Counted from the first letter of the stretch, positions 45,216 through 52,035 are shown. The stretch: 55,933 nt of DNA from QYOJ01 sp964642545 (GCA_964642545.1 CAZXQU010000011.1:1-55933); one strand, 5' to 3'. Notes: a model not told the origin generated them from the letters alone. Translations and numbers: made by a program.

Positions 45216-46415
45216 ATGAGACAACTTCTGTTCATGTTTCTTAAGGCTATCAAATCATGGCAACGATTGATCCGACGCATAACTGGCAAACCGGAAGCCG
45301 ATATCCATGCCGAACGAATCGTTTCCGGCAAGGCGTGGGAAGAGTTCTGTGATAACCTGAAAGCTGCCGGCGCTGCCCTGATGTACCCGGGAACACCTCG
45401 CGATGCATTCGATCAGGCAGAAGGAGTCAGGTACCTGTCGCGTTTGACCAGAGCCGGATTGGAAGCATTTGTGGAGTATAACGATCCAGCTTTCCCAACG
45501 CTGCGGAGAATGGTCCATGAAACGGTGAAAATGGGAGCCGATAATCCGGATAACTATTATTTCAATGCCCAGATTGACGGTAACAACTACGAATACCGCA
45601 TAACCGGAAAAAGGAATACTGTCCATTATTTCGGGCTTTTTACACAGAATGGCGATTACGGATCTACAGGCGGACTGGCTCCTTGCGGACAGTTGGATCA
45701 TACCGACATTGACTATGAGCCGGACGGGAGCTTTGAAGTGATTTTGAGTAAAGAAAAGCGCGGGAGGAACTGGCTGAAGACAGAGAAGGAAACAGGATTG
45801 GTAATTGTTCGGCAAACATTTCTCAACAGATTTGAGGAGGTTCCTGCCGAGCTCCGAATAGAGAACCTCGATGGCCGGAAAGCCCCTGAGCCTATTGCCC
45901 CAGCCATGGTGGATGAAGGCCTCAAAACGGCCGGGCTATTTGTGGGAGGGGCTTCACTGCTATTTGCCCGCTGGGCGAAAGGATTTCAACAGCATGCCAA
46001 CAAACTTCCATTGTTTAATCCTGACACCAGCAATGCTGCAGGCGGCGATCCCAATATCATCTATTATCACAGTTATTGGAAGCTTGGTCCGGATGAATCT
46101 CTTATCATTGAGGTGAAGCCTCCGGATTGCGATTCGTGGAACTTTCAGATCAACAACTATTGGATGGAATCACTCGATTACAGGTATTTTACGATATGTA
46201 TTAACAAAGCAACTGCAGTTTACGAACCTGACGGCACTGTGAAGGTGATCGTTGCCCATGCCGATCCCGGATACCCCAACTGGTTAAACACCTGTGGCCA
46301 CTCCGAGGGCACAATGTGCTGGAGGTGGTACAGGCTGAAGGAAGGGGAACCGGAGGTGGAACCCAATTGTAGAGTAATTACGAATGACGAATTTCCCAAT
46401 TTCCTAATTTCCTAA
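45216..46415 (+). CDS. DUF1214 domain protein
   Basis: A 399-residue protein without a signal peptide. The C-terminal third carries the DUF1214 pattern: YYHSYWKLGPDESLIIEVKP, WNFQINNYWMESLDYRYF, and a last block with VIVAHADPGYPNWLNTCGHS and MCWRWY. The N-terminal part is all-helical at first. The final 13 residues (VITNDEFPNFLIS) are encoded by a repeat array (46390-46421) and look like a repeat-derived replacement of the native end. DUF1214 proteins often sit beside sulfotransferases and SDRs in steroid- or lipid-related clusters of other bacteria, and here both follow directly. Reaction unknown. Confidence 0.88.
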   Translation: MRQLLFMFLKAIKSWQRLIRRITGKPEADIHAERIVSGKAWEEFCDNLKAAGAALMYPGTPRDAFDQAEGVRYLSRLTRAGLEAFVEYNDPAFPTLRRMVHETVKMGADNPDNYYFNAQIDGNNYEYRITGKRNTVHYFGLFTQNGDYGSTGGLAPCGQLDHTDIDYEPDGSFEVILSKEKRGRNWLKTEKETGLVIVRQTFLNRFEEVPAELRIENLDGRKAPEPIAPAMVDEGLKTAGLFVGGASLLFARWAKGFQQHANKLPLFNPDTSNAAGGDPNIIYYHSYWKLGPDESLIIEVKPPDCDSWNFQINNYWMESLDYRYFTICINKATAVYEPDGTVKVIVAHADPGYPNWLNTCGHSEGTMCWRWYRLKEGEPEVEPNCRVITNDEFPNFLIS

Positions 46416-46421
46416 TTTCCT
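46390..46421. repeat. Octamer array, AATTTCCT type, 4 units
   Basis: Units aatttccc, aatttcct, aatttcct, aatttcct run across the DUF1214 stop codon up to two bases before the sulfotransferase start. Immediately upstream attacgaatgacg looks like a decayed related unit. Confidence 0.75.
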
Positions 46422-46422
46422 A

Positions 46423-47751
46423 ATGACCAACTCCTCTAATTTCCAATCCCAACCTTTGTGGTATAGAACACTGAACAAAAGCTGGAAATTCACATATCCT
46501 TTAGGGACAAAAATAAAACTTGATAAAGACGATCTAATCCAACGGGCCAGGAAAAATACTGGCTTGAAAGATCTGGGTACTGATTTTTGGGCTGAACCAC
46601 TTGAGAGGATGCTTGATTCGATGAACAAAGAGGCGAAACTGAGTCCGGCCGGACGGTTTATCTCCCGCGAGCGGTTGGTCAACCTCCTCAGCATCAGGTT
46701 GAGAGCAGCAGAATATTTCAGGAGGTTCCCTGAGATTCTCGATCAGGAACTTTACCCGGCATGGATCATCGTAGGATTACAAAGGACCGGAACAACCAAA
46801 CTTCAGCGGCTCCTCTCTTCCGATCCCAACCATCGGGTACTCCCTAGTTGGGAAGCCATAAACCCAGTCCCGCTTATTCAATTAGGAATTAGGAATGAGG
46901 AATTACGAATTAAGACCAACCAAGGGGATTGTCATTGCGAGGATCCCGAGTATTCGGGATCCGTGGCAATGGCATCCGGCGACAAGCGCATCAAAATAGC
47001 ACGCACCTCAGTAAACGCCGTGAAATATATCTCTCCGGGATTCTTTGCTGTTCATCCACTCGATCCGGTGCTCCCTGAAGAGGATGTTTTGTTGCTGGAT
47101 ATCAGTTTCATGAGTACTACCACCGAGGCTATGATGGATGTCCCTTCCTATGCTTCCTGGCTTGAGTCGATTGATCAGACACCTGCATATGCTTACTATG
47201 TGAAATTGTTAAAGCTTCTTCAATGGCTTCGGCCAGGCAAACGCTGGCTGCTGAAAAGCCCGCACCATCTCGAATTTCCTCATCTTATCGTAAACCAGAT
47301 GCCTGATGTCAAATTCATCTGGCCACATCGAACGATCTACGAATCGATCCCTTCTTTTCTCAGTATGCTTACATACAACCATCTGATATTCAGCGATGAA
47401 GTGGATCCGAATAAGATTGCCCAACGATGGATCAGGAAGACTGGCTACGCGCTTGACAAGACCATTGAATTCAGGCATCAGGGCAATAATGATTCGTTGT
47501 TTGTTGATGTCGATTACAAGGACCTTGTAAAGGACAGCATGAAAGAGATGGATAAGATTTACAAGCTGGATGGCGGGCTCACTCCGGAGCTGACCAAACG
47601 GTTTATCCGGCACGAGAAGGAACACCCGCATCAGAAACATGGGGTTCATCGCTATGATTTGGCTGATTTTAGCATGACAACAACTGATATTGACAAGCAC
47701 ACTTCGCACTACCAACAATTTATTAAGACGCTTCATGGCAGAACCTCATAA
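46423..47751 (+). CDS. Sulfotransferase family protein with in-frame repeat insertion
   Basis: A 442-residue enzyme that probably moves sulfate from PAPS to a small-molecule or lipid hydroxyl. The 5'-phosphosulfate-binding motif is IIVGLQRTGTTKLQRLL (residues 115-131), and later RWLLKSPHHLEF and FIWPHRTIYESIPSF match the 3'-phosphate region. Residues about 153-188 (LGIRNEELRIKTNQGDCHCE, then DPEYSGSVAMASGDKR) come from a heptamer array plus a GTCATTGCGAGG palindrome (46882-46970) that stay in frame. They sit between the conserved helix after the PSB loop and the next conserved block, so the enzyme may still fold. The start lies two bases after an octamer array. The SDR gene overlaps its 3' end by 17 bases. 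Confidence 0.9.
   Translation: MTNSSNFQSQPLWYRTLNKSWKFTYPLGTKIKLDKDDLIQRARKNTGLKDLGTDFWAEPLERMLDSMNKEAKLSPAGRFISRERLVNLLSIRLRAAEYFRRFPEILDQELYPAWIIVGLQRTGTTKLQRLLSSDPNHRVLPSWEAINPVPLIQLGIRNEELRIKTNQGDCHCEDPEYSGSVAMASGDKRIKIARTSVNAVKYISPGFFAVHPLDPVLPEEDVLLLDISFMSTTTEAMMDVPSYASWLESIDQTPAYAYYVKLLKLLQWLRPGKRWLLKSPHHLEFPHLIVNQMPDVKFIWPHRTIYESIPSFLSMLTYNHLIFSDEVDPNKIAQRWIRKTGYALDKTIEFRHQGNNDSLFVDVDYKDLVKDSMKEMDKIYKLDGGLTPELTKRFIRHEKEHPHQKHGVHRYDLADFSMTTTDIDKHTSHYQQFIKTLHGRTS
46882..46916. repeat. In-frame heptamer array, TTAGGAA type, 5 units
   Basis: Units ttaggaa, ttaggaa, tgaggaa, ttacgaa, ttaagac inside the sulfotransferase gene, encoding LGIRNEELRIKT. The unit is close to the reverse complement of the aatttcct-type array 470 bases upstream. 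Confidence 0.8.
46931..46970 (+). repeat. GTCATTGCGAGG-type palindrome inside sulfotransferase gene
   Basis: The element starts GTCATTGCGA, then a perfect 9-base stem GGATCCCGA / TCGGGATCC with loop GTAT, and closes with GTGGCAAT. It encodes CHCEDPEYSGSVAM in frame. It shares the GTCATTGCGAGGA start with the repeat at 44121-44150 (opposite strand). Confidence 0.8.
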
Positions 47752-48790
47752 AAAAAAGTACGATAGCGCAGCAATGGCTGTGGTAACAGGTATTCGCGAT
47801 TTGTTTAAAACCAAAGAGGTTTGCGGTGAGTTGAAAGAGACCGATCGGCTGGATGGGACAACAGTATTTATTGACGGAGCCAGCTCAGGACTGGGGTTTG
47901 CAATCGCAGTTGATACGGCGAAACGTGGCGCAAAAGTGATTATGGCCTGTCGTAGCGGCATCCCCGGGAAAGGGGAACAGGTGAAGCAGCTATCCGGCAA
48001 CCAGGATGTCCACATGCTTCATGTTGACTTGTTGGATATATCCAGCATCCAGCATCTAGTATCCAGCATCAGTAAATTGGACCACAAACCGGATATCTAT
48101 ATTTTAAATGCCGGCATTGTTCCCAAGAAATCCCGCAAAACCCCCCAGGGGCTTGAGGAGATGTTCATGGTGAACTATTTTGCAAAATTCATCTTTATCC
48201 GACTCCTCATGGAACAAGGGCTGATGCGGGATATGCGATACGAGATAGGCGATAAACAAAAAACGGATCCCGGATCCCGCATCGCGCATCGCGTATCGCG
48301 TATCGTTTTCGTCACTTCCGAATCCCACCGCAACCCTGAAAAGTTTGATTGGGATGGATTTGGGAAATATAAAGACTATGGGATAAAACAATCCATGGAA
48401 CTCTACGGCTATTACAAATTATTGCTTGTCACCTTCTCACGGGAACTCTCCCGCCGGTTAAATTCTGAGGGAAAAGTAAACACATCCGTCTTCGCCTTGT
48501 GTCCCGGACCTGTGAACTCAAATATTGCCCGGGAAGCGCCTAAAATTTTCCACCCCCTTCTGAAACTCATTTTTATCCTGTTTTTTAAATCTCCGAAAGA
48601 GGCTGCGAAACCCGTAATATATCTGGCTGCCTCATCCGATGTTGAAAGAAAACCGTTCGACTATCTCTTCCTGATGTCACGGCAGGAGATCGATGATAAG
48701 GCGGCTGATGCCGAAAATGGAAAACGATTGTGGGAACTTTCTGAACAACTGCTGAAAATCAGTTTTACCCCTGCCCTGAAGGGAGCCTGA
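47735..48790 (+). CDS. SDR family oxidoreductase with repeat-derived segments
   Basis: A 351-residue SDR of the protochlorophyllide-reductase/retinol-dehydrogenase-like type: cofactor motif DGASSGLGFA near residue 48, LNAG, catalytic Ser in FVTSESHR, YGYYK as YxxxK, and CPGPVNSNIA. ATG 47735 (MAEPHKKK) overlaps the sulfotransferase end by 17 bases, so the two are coupled. Two heptamer arrays lie in frame: 48040-48074 (encoding SSIQHLVSSIS) and 48267-48301 (encoding DPGSRIAHRVSR). The latter pushes the catalytic Ser about 25 residues away from LMEQGLM. The C-terminus (LLKISFTPALKGA) is part of a palindromic element. Whether it is active is open. Confidence 0.88.
   Translation: MAEPHKKKYDSAAMAVVTGIRDLFKTKEVCGELKETDRLDGTTVFIDGASSGLGFAIAVDTAKRGAKVIMACRSGIPGKGEQVKQLSGNQDVHMLHVDLLDISSIQHLVSSISKLDHKPDIYILNAGIVPKKSRKTPQGLEEMFMVNYFAKFIFIRLLMEQGLMRDMRYEIGDKQKTDPGSRIAHRVSRIVFVTSESHRNPEKFDWDGFGKYKDYGIKQSMELYGYYKLLLVTFSRELSRRLNSEGKVNTSVFALCPGPVNSNIAREAPKIFHPLLKLIFILFFKSPKEAAKPVIYLAASSDVERKPFDYLFLMSRQEIDDKAADAENGKRLWELSEQLLKISFTPALKGA
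48040..48074. repeat. In-frame heptamer array, ATCCAGC type, 5 units
   Basis: Units atccagc, atccagc, atctagt, atccagc, atcagta inside the SDR gene. Confidence 0.78.
48267..48301. repeat. In-frame heptamer array, ATCGCGT type, 5 units
   Basis: Units atcccgg, atcccgc, atcgcgc, atcgcgt, atcgcgt inside the SDR gene, with a decayed lead-in (gatatgcgatacgagatag) from 48229. Confidence 0.8.
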
Positions 48791-48839
48791 TTTTCAGCAA
48801 CTTCTCCCTTTAGGGCTGGGGTAGAAAGTTGCTGAAAAT
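48751..48839. repeat. Nested inverted-repeat element at SDR gene end
   Basis: GCTGAAAATCAG (48751-48762) pairs perfectly with CTGATTTTCAGC (48787-48798), and ATTTTCAGCAACTT (48790-48803) pairs perfectly with AAGTTGCTGAAAAT (48826-48839). Between them ACCCCTGCCCTGAAGGGAG and CTCCCTTTAGGGCTGGGGT are also near-inverted. The SDR stop codon lies inside. It could act as a bidirectional hairpin, but there is no T-tract typical of a terminator. Confidence 0.75.
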
Positions 48840-48913
48840 TGAATTTACCGCAAGTTTTTGGTTGCAGGTTTGTCTAATGAGAAACTTATTGTCTAACTAA
48901 ACAAAACAACTTC

Positions 48914-49336
48914 ATGAAAAAACTCGCTTTTATCACAGGGATGATCGTAGGAATTGCATTCCTCGCCACTTCAGTTAACGCTCAAACAGCATCTAATCAG
49001 GATAAAACAGCCAAGGTTGAGACAACACAAACCAGTCAGCCCACTGCCGGCAATTTTGTCGATAAGAACGGTGACGGCATTTGCGATAACCATCAGGCAA
49101 AGGGAAAACAGGCTAATTGCGCCAAATTTGTTGATGCCAATGGTGATGGCGTATGCGATAATTGTAAAGGAAACGGAAACTGCGGTCAGGGTAACTGTTG
49201 CGGAAAAGGGATGCAGAAAGGAAATTGTCAAGGTATGAATCAAGGCAACGGCTGTGCCAAAGGAACGGGACACCAGCATCGTCACGGCCAGCAAAACTGC
49301 CAGAAGCAAGCCACTCCACAACCCGAGAAGAAGTAA
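48914..49336 (+). CDS. Small exported Cys/His/Gln-rich protein with Ca-loop-like motifs
   Basis: A 140-residue protein with a signal peptide (MKKLAFITGMIVGIAFLATSVNAQ). Two copies of an EF-hand- or dockerin-like loop follow: FVDKNGDGICDN (about 48-59) and FVDANGDGVCDNC (about 73-85). The rest is a low-complexity Gly/Asn/Gln/Cys/His segment (CGQGNCCGKGMQKGNCQG, HQHRHGQQNC) that looks suited to binding soft metals such as copper. It precedes an ECF sigma factor, its membrane anti-sigma and a CnrX/Spy-like sensor, so a role in metal or envelope stress defence is a reasonable inference. No known family beyond the repeated FVDxNGDGxCDN loops. Confidence 0.82.
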   Translation: MKKLAFITGMIVGIAFLATSVNAQTASNQDKTAKVETTQTSQPTAGNFVDKNGDGICDNHQAKGKQANCAKFVDANGDGVCDNCKGNGNCGQGNCCGKGMQKGNCQGMNQGNGCAKGTGHQHRHGQQNCQKQATPQPEKK

Positions 49337-49337
49337 T

Positions 49338-49379
49338 TTCGCTATTCGCTATTCGCTATTCGCTATTCGCTATTCGCTA
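49338..49379. repeat. Heptamer array, TTCGCTA, 6 perfect units
   Basis: Six identical ttcgcta units follow the stop of the Cys-rich protein gene and end 13 bases before the -7 element of the sigma factor gene. This is the most regular array in the window, so it is probably young or unstable. Confidence 0.9.
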
Positions 49380-49392
49380 TCTCACTACTTCG

Positions 49393-49400
49393 TACTTTTG
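49393..49400 (+). promoter_or_regulatory. -7 element TACTTTTG of ECF sigma factor gene
   Basis: An exact TAnnTTTG match 17 bases before the ATG at 49418. The -33 position falls inside the TTCGCTA array, where TTCG (49366-49369, spacing 23) is the closest thing to TTTG. Confidence 0.5.
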
Positions 49401-49417
49401 TGCTCTAGCTTGCCTCT

Positions 49418-50002
49418 ATGACCGACCGGGAACTTCTTCAGGGAATCACCCAACGTGATCAGGCTGCATTCAGGTTGCTGGTGGAAAATCACCAGCAACT
49501 TGTTATCAGAACCTGTTACTCGCTGGTTCACGACCTGGAGGATGCTCAGGACCTCGCGCAGGAGGTGTTCATTGAAATTCTGAAATCAGCATCATCCTTC
49601 CGCGGAGCAGCTAAACTCTCTTCCTGGATATACCGGATTGCTGTCAACAAATCGTTGAATCATCTAAAAAGCACCAGAAGAAGAAAGGCGTTTACACTTT
49701 TTTCTTTTCAGGATAAAGGGGGCTTATCAAAGGAAGAGGAGATCGATGGTCTCAATTCATCTGCCGGAGGCGATTCGGTGATGGAAGAGAAAGAGTTGAA
49801 AGAGGCTTTACATGTGGCGATCAACCGCCTGCCTGTAAACCAGAAGATTGCATTCACGCTGCATAACTATGAGGAGTTGCCATACAAAGAGATCGCCGAA
49901 GTAATGAACCTCTCACTTTCATCGGTTGAGTCGTTGATTCACCGGGCAAAACTTAACCTGCAAAAACGATTGACCAATTATTATCATTCAAACCTGAAGT
50001 AA
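49418..50002 (+). CDS. ECF (sigma-70 family) RNA polymerase sigma factor
   Basis: A 194-residue ECF sigma factor. Region 2 (about residues 12-80) has DLEDAQDLAQEVFIEILK and FRGAAKLSSWIYRIAVNKSL; region 4 (about 125-185) has INRLPVNQKIAFTLHNYEEL and YKEIAEVMNLSLSSVESLIH. The linker is Ser/Gly/Glu-rich. A membrane-bound anti-sigma gene starts one base after its stop and a metal-sensor-like gene follows, the order known from cnr/CpxP-type systems. The gene has its own -7 element beside the heptamer array. Target promoters are not identifiable here. Confidence 0.96.
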   Translation: MTDRELLQGITQRDQAAFRLLVENHQQLVIRTCYSLVHDLEDAQDLAQEVFIEILKSASSFRGAAKLSSWIYRIAVNKSLNHLKSTRRRKAFTLFSFQDKGGLSKEEEIDGLNSSAGGDSVMEEKELKEALHVAINRLPVNQKIAFTLHNYEELPYKEIAEVMNLSLSSVESLIHRAKLNLQKRLTNYYHSNLK

Positions 50003-50003
50003 C

Positions 50004-50363
50004 ATGGACCATCAGATTCAGGAAAGGGTTCAGAAAACCCTGGATTACATTCAAAAAGACCGGAAGATTACCGAGGATCCCTGGTTCTTTTCCCGCCTGA
50101 CAGCTCGTTTGGAAAATGAGTTCGAACAATCTGCAAAGCATGGTTGGCTTGGGATTACAACTCTTCGGCTACGACCCATTCTTGCTGGAATGGTGTTAGT
50201 TATTGGAATAGCCGGTGGAATTGCCCTGGGAAGGGTATTAAGTTCACCCATAGTATCCGGGGAGCGGACGGCATCGGGACTTGTTGCTGAAGATGACGCT
50301 GCATCAGCAATTTTCAGGGAACTAAGTGGTTCGTTTGATGAACAGATATTACTAATGAAATAG
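50004..50363 (+). CDS. Putative membrane anti-sigma factor
   Basis: A 119-residue protein with a cytoplasmic N-terminal region (1-55: ERVQKTLDYIQKDRKITEDP), one transmembrane helix (about 57-77: PILAGMVLVIGIAGGIALG) and about 40 residues outside. The size and topology fit the short anti-sigma factors that hold an ECF sigma at the membrane, such as CnrY. There is no zinc-binding HxxxCxxC motif. It lies one base after the sigma gene and 8 bases before the sensor gene. The assignment rests on context and topology, not on a recognised domain. Confidence 0.75.
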   Translation: MDHQIQERVQKTLDYIQKDRKITEDPWFFSRLTARLENEFEQSAKHGWLGITTLRLRPILAGMVLVIGIAGGIALGRVLSSPIVSGERTASGLVAEDDAASAIFRELSGSFDEQILLMK

Positions 50364-50371
50364 GAGGTATT

Positions 50372-50902
50372 ATGAATTTTTTCCTCAGAAATAGAGTGAT
50401 TATCTGGATCCTGGGAGGATTGCTGATCATCACATTGTCGGTACTGGCTTCTATGGTCTACCATACATGGACAGAGCCGGAAGAGGTTATGTCCCAACCG
50501 GGTTGCACCTCATCGTGTCAGATGCTCTTCACTGAGCTGGAATTAACTGCCAACCAGCAGGAGCAGATGGACGATATTCTGAATCATTTCAAGGATTCGT
50601 CTGCTGCATTGGTAACGGAATTGCGTGAGAGCAGGCTTGCCCTGATGGAAGAACTGCAGAGTGATCTCCCCGATACGCTCCATATGATGCAATTAGCTGA
50701 AGAAATTGGCAAAACGCAGACCCGCATGACTCGCCTTGCAGCAAACCAGTATTTGCAAATTCGGTCCATCTGTAACCCTGAGCAGCGGCAGGCACTCTCA
50801 AATGTCTATTGCGATCTCTTTGGATGCCCGCGGGTTGGGAAGGGGCAAGGCGAGAATTGCGACGAGAATTCCCGGCAACGGCGCCGGCGTGGGCAGGAGT
50901 GA
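50372..50902 (+). CDS. CnrX/Spy-like periplasmic metal sensor or resistance protein
   Basis: A 176-residue protein with an N-terminal membrane anchor (VIIWILGGLLIITLSVLASM) and a periplasmic four-helix domain of the heavy-metal-resistance/Spy-CpxP kind: LELTANQQEQMDDILNHFKD, SRLALMEELQ, QTRMTRLAANQYLQIRS and CNPEQRQALSNVYCDLFGCP. Cys pairs (PGCTSSC, SICNPEQ, VYCDLFGC) and Met residues could bind metal. The tail is basic and rich in Arg (RQRRRRGQE). As third gene after sigma and anti-sigma, it could sense metal and signal through the anti-sigma, as CnrX does. The metal is unknown. Confidence 0.85.
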   Translation: MNFFLRNRVIIWILGGLLIITLSVLASMVYHTWTEPEEVMSQPGCTSSCQMLFTELELTANQQEQMDDILNHFKDSSAALVTELRESRLALMEELQSDLPDTLHMMQLAEEIGKTQTRMTRLAANQYLQIRSICNPEQRQALSNVYCDLFGCPRVGKGQGENCDENSRQRRRRGQE

Positions 50903-50922
50903 CGAAGGACTTCTCTCTGTTG

Positions 50923-51933
50923 TTATTTGTCCTTGATACAGCGGATGGAATAACCATCTCTCTCGTCGCTTGAGCTCCTGAAAGCGTTGCCATATTTGTA
51001 GCTCAATTCGCGATACCAGCCAAGGCTATTGAATTGAGAGGAGGTCCAGAAACGTGCATTGCTCGAGAGTTGCAAAAAACTGCCACTGGCCAACCGGTAT
51101 CCACCAGGAAGAGCGGTGAACCCATGTTCGTTGGTGGCTTCGGCGTTTGGATCCTGCCACAGACCATTTCCCTGCCCCAAGGTTCCAGTAGCCTTTAGCT
51201 TCCCGCCTGCAACGTCGTCCCCTCCAGCGAAACTGAGTAAATCCTGCCATTCAGAATCGGTAGGAACATGCCAGCCATCAGGACAAATTCCCTTGGCGTC
51301 TGATGCTGCATGCCAATTGTACAAATGACCGTAGGTTTCTCCATTAGCCGGGTTTTTGGCGTAGTTGCAATAGGCTCCTTTATTCATCTGTTCCCATTCC
51401 GTGTCGCCCGACACGAAAAAGATGGTCTCTCCCTTGCTATAATGAGTTACCTTGAGGTTCTCAACTGTCCACTGTTGCTGACCTATGGTTACAACATGAT
51501 AAACATTCCCATCAAAATCTGTCACACTATCACTTGTGCCACCGCCACCATCCAGTGTTGTAAATGTTTTTTCAGCGCCATAAGCGGTTCCCGAGCTGTT
51601 GGTAGCATAGGCACGTACATAATAAGTGGTATTTTCTGATAACCCGGAGATCTTGCTGATAAAAAGACCGGTTCCTGTACTGTCGGATGTTTTATTTGAG
51701 GCAGTGGTTGGGAGAGGGGAGGTACTGTAGCAAATTCCCCGGGCCGAAACAAGGGATCCTCCTCCCGAAGTAACGTTTCCCCCTCCGACTGCAGTTGTTT
51801 TCGTGATTGCGATAATATCAGAGGTGGTCACAAATGCGACGGTTGTATCTGTCTTGCTGCAGGAAATATAGGTCAGGAGGCCCGTTGTGACTACAAACAT
51901 CGCTAACGATGTAATTGTTCTGTTTTGTCTCAT
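50923..51933 (-). CDS. FISUMP domain lipoprotein with FN3-like module
   Basis: A 336-residue lipoprotein. The start at ATG 51933 (MRQNRTITSLAMFVV) gives a signal peptide ending in LLTYISC, whose Cys would be lipidated. An FN3-like module follows (about 45-130: ARGICYSTSPLPTT, LSENTTYYVRAYATNSSGTA), then a FISUMP domain (about 140-336: VTIGQQQWTVENLKVTHY, CPDGWHVPTDSEWQDLLSFA, DGYSIRCIKDK). It is the second FISUMP protein in the window. FISUMP domains are common in secreted Fibrobacter and Bacteroidetes proteins and their function is unclear. It is convergent with the metal-sensor gene, with 20 bases between the two stops. Confidence 0.9.
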   Translation of the reverse strand: MRQNRTITSLAMFVVTTGLLTYISCSKTDTTVAFVTTSDIIAITKTTAVGGGNVTSGGGSLVSARGICYSTSPLPTTASNKTSDSTGTGLFISKISGLSENTTYYVRAYATNSSGTAYGAEKTFTTLDGGGGTSDSVTDFDGNVYHVVTIGQQQWTVENLKVTHYSKGETIFFVSGDTEWEQMNKGAYCNYAKNPANGETYGHLYNWHAASDAKGICPDGWHVPTDSEWQDLLSFAGGDDVAGGKLKATGTLGQGNGLWQDPNAEATNEHGFTALPGGYRLASGSFLQLSSNARFWTSSQFNSLGWYRELSYKYGNAFRSSSDERDGYSIRCIKDK

Positions 51934-51978
51934 GGTGAATGTTAATTTTAAGCTTCGAATATAATGAATATCCAGGTG

Positions 51979-52014
51979 AAAAAAAGGGTTGGCACGAAAT
52001 TCTGCCAACCCTTT
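51979..52014 (-). terminator. Rho-independent terminator after beta-helix/PPC gene
   Basis: A perfect 12-base stem AAAGGGTTGGCA / TGCCAACCCTTT with an 8-base loop; on the minus strand it is followed by a run of T residues. It lies 21 bases after the stop at 52036. Confidence 0.93.
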
Positions 52015-52035
52015 AAATTTATATCCCTCTTAATA

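Noticed and set aside
48751..48839. Plain rho-independent terminator after the SDR gene
   Set aside because: The hairpins are strong, but no T-tract follows either one and the element crosses the coding end; it is better described as an inverted-repeat element.
1374..49379. CRISPR array
   Set aside because: The tandem arrays have 7-8 base units with no unique spacers of 25-40 bases and no cas genes nearby.
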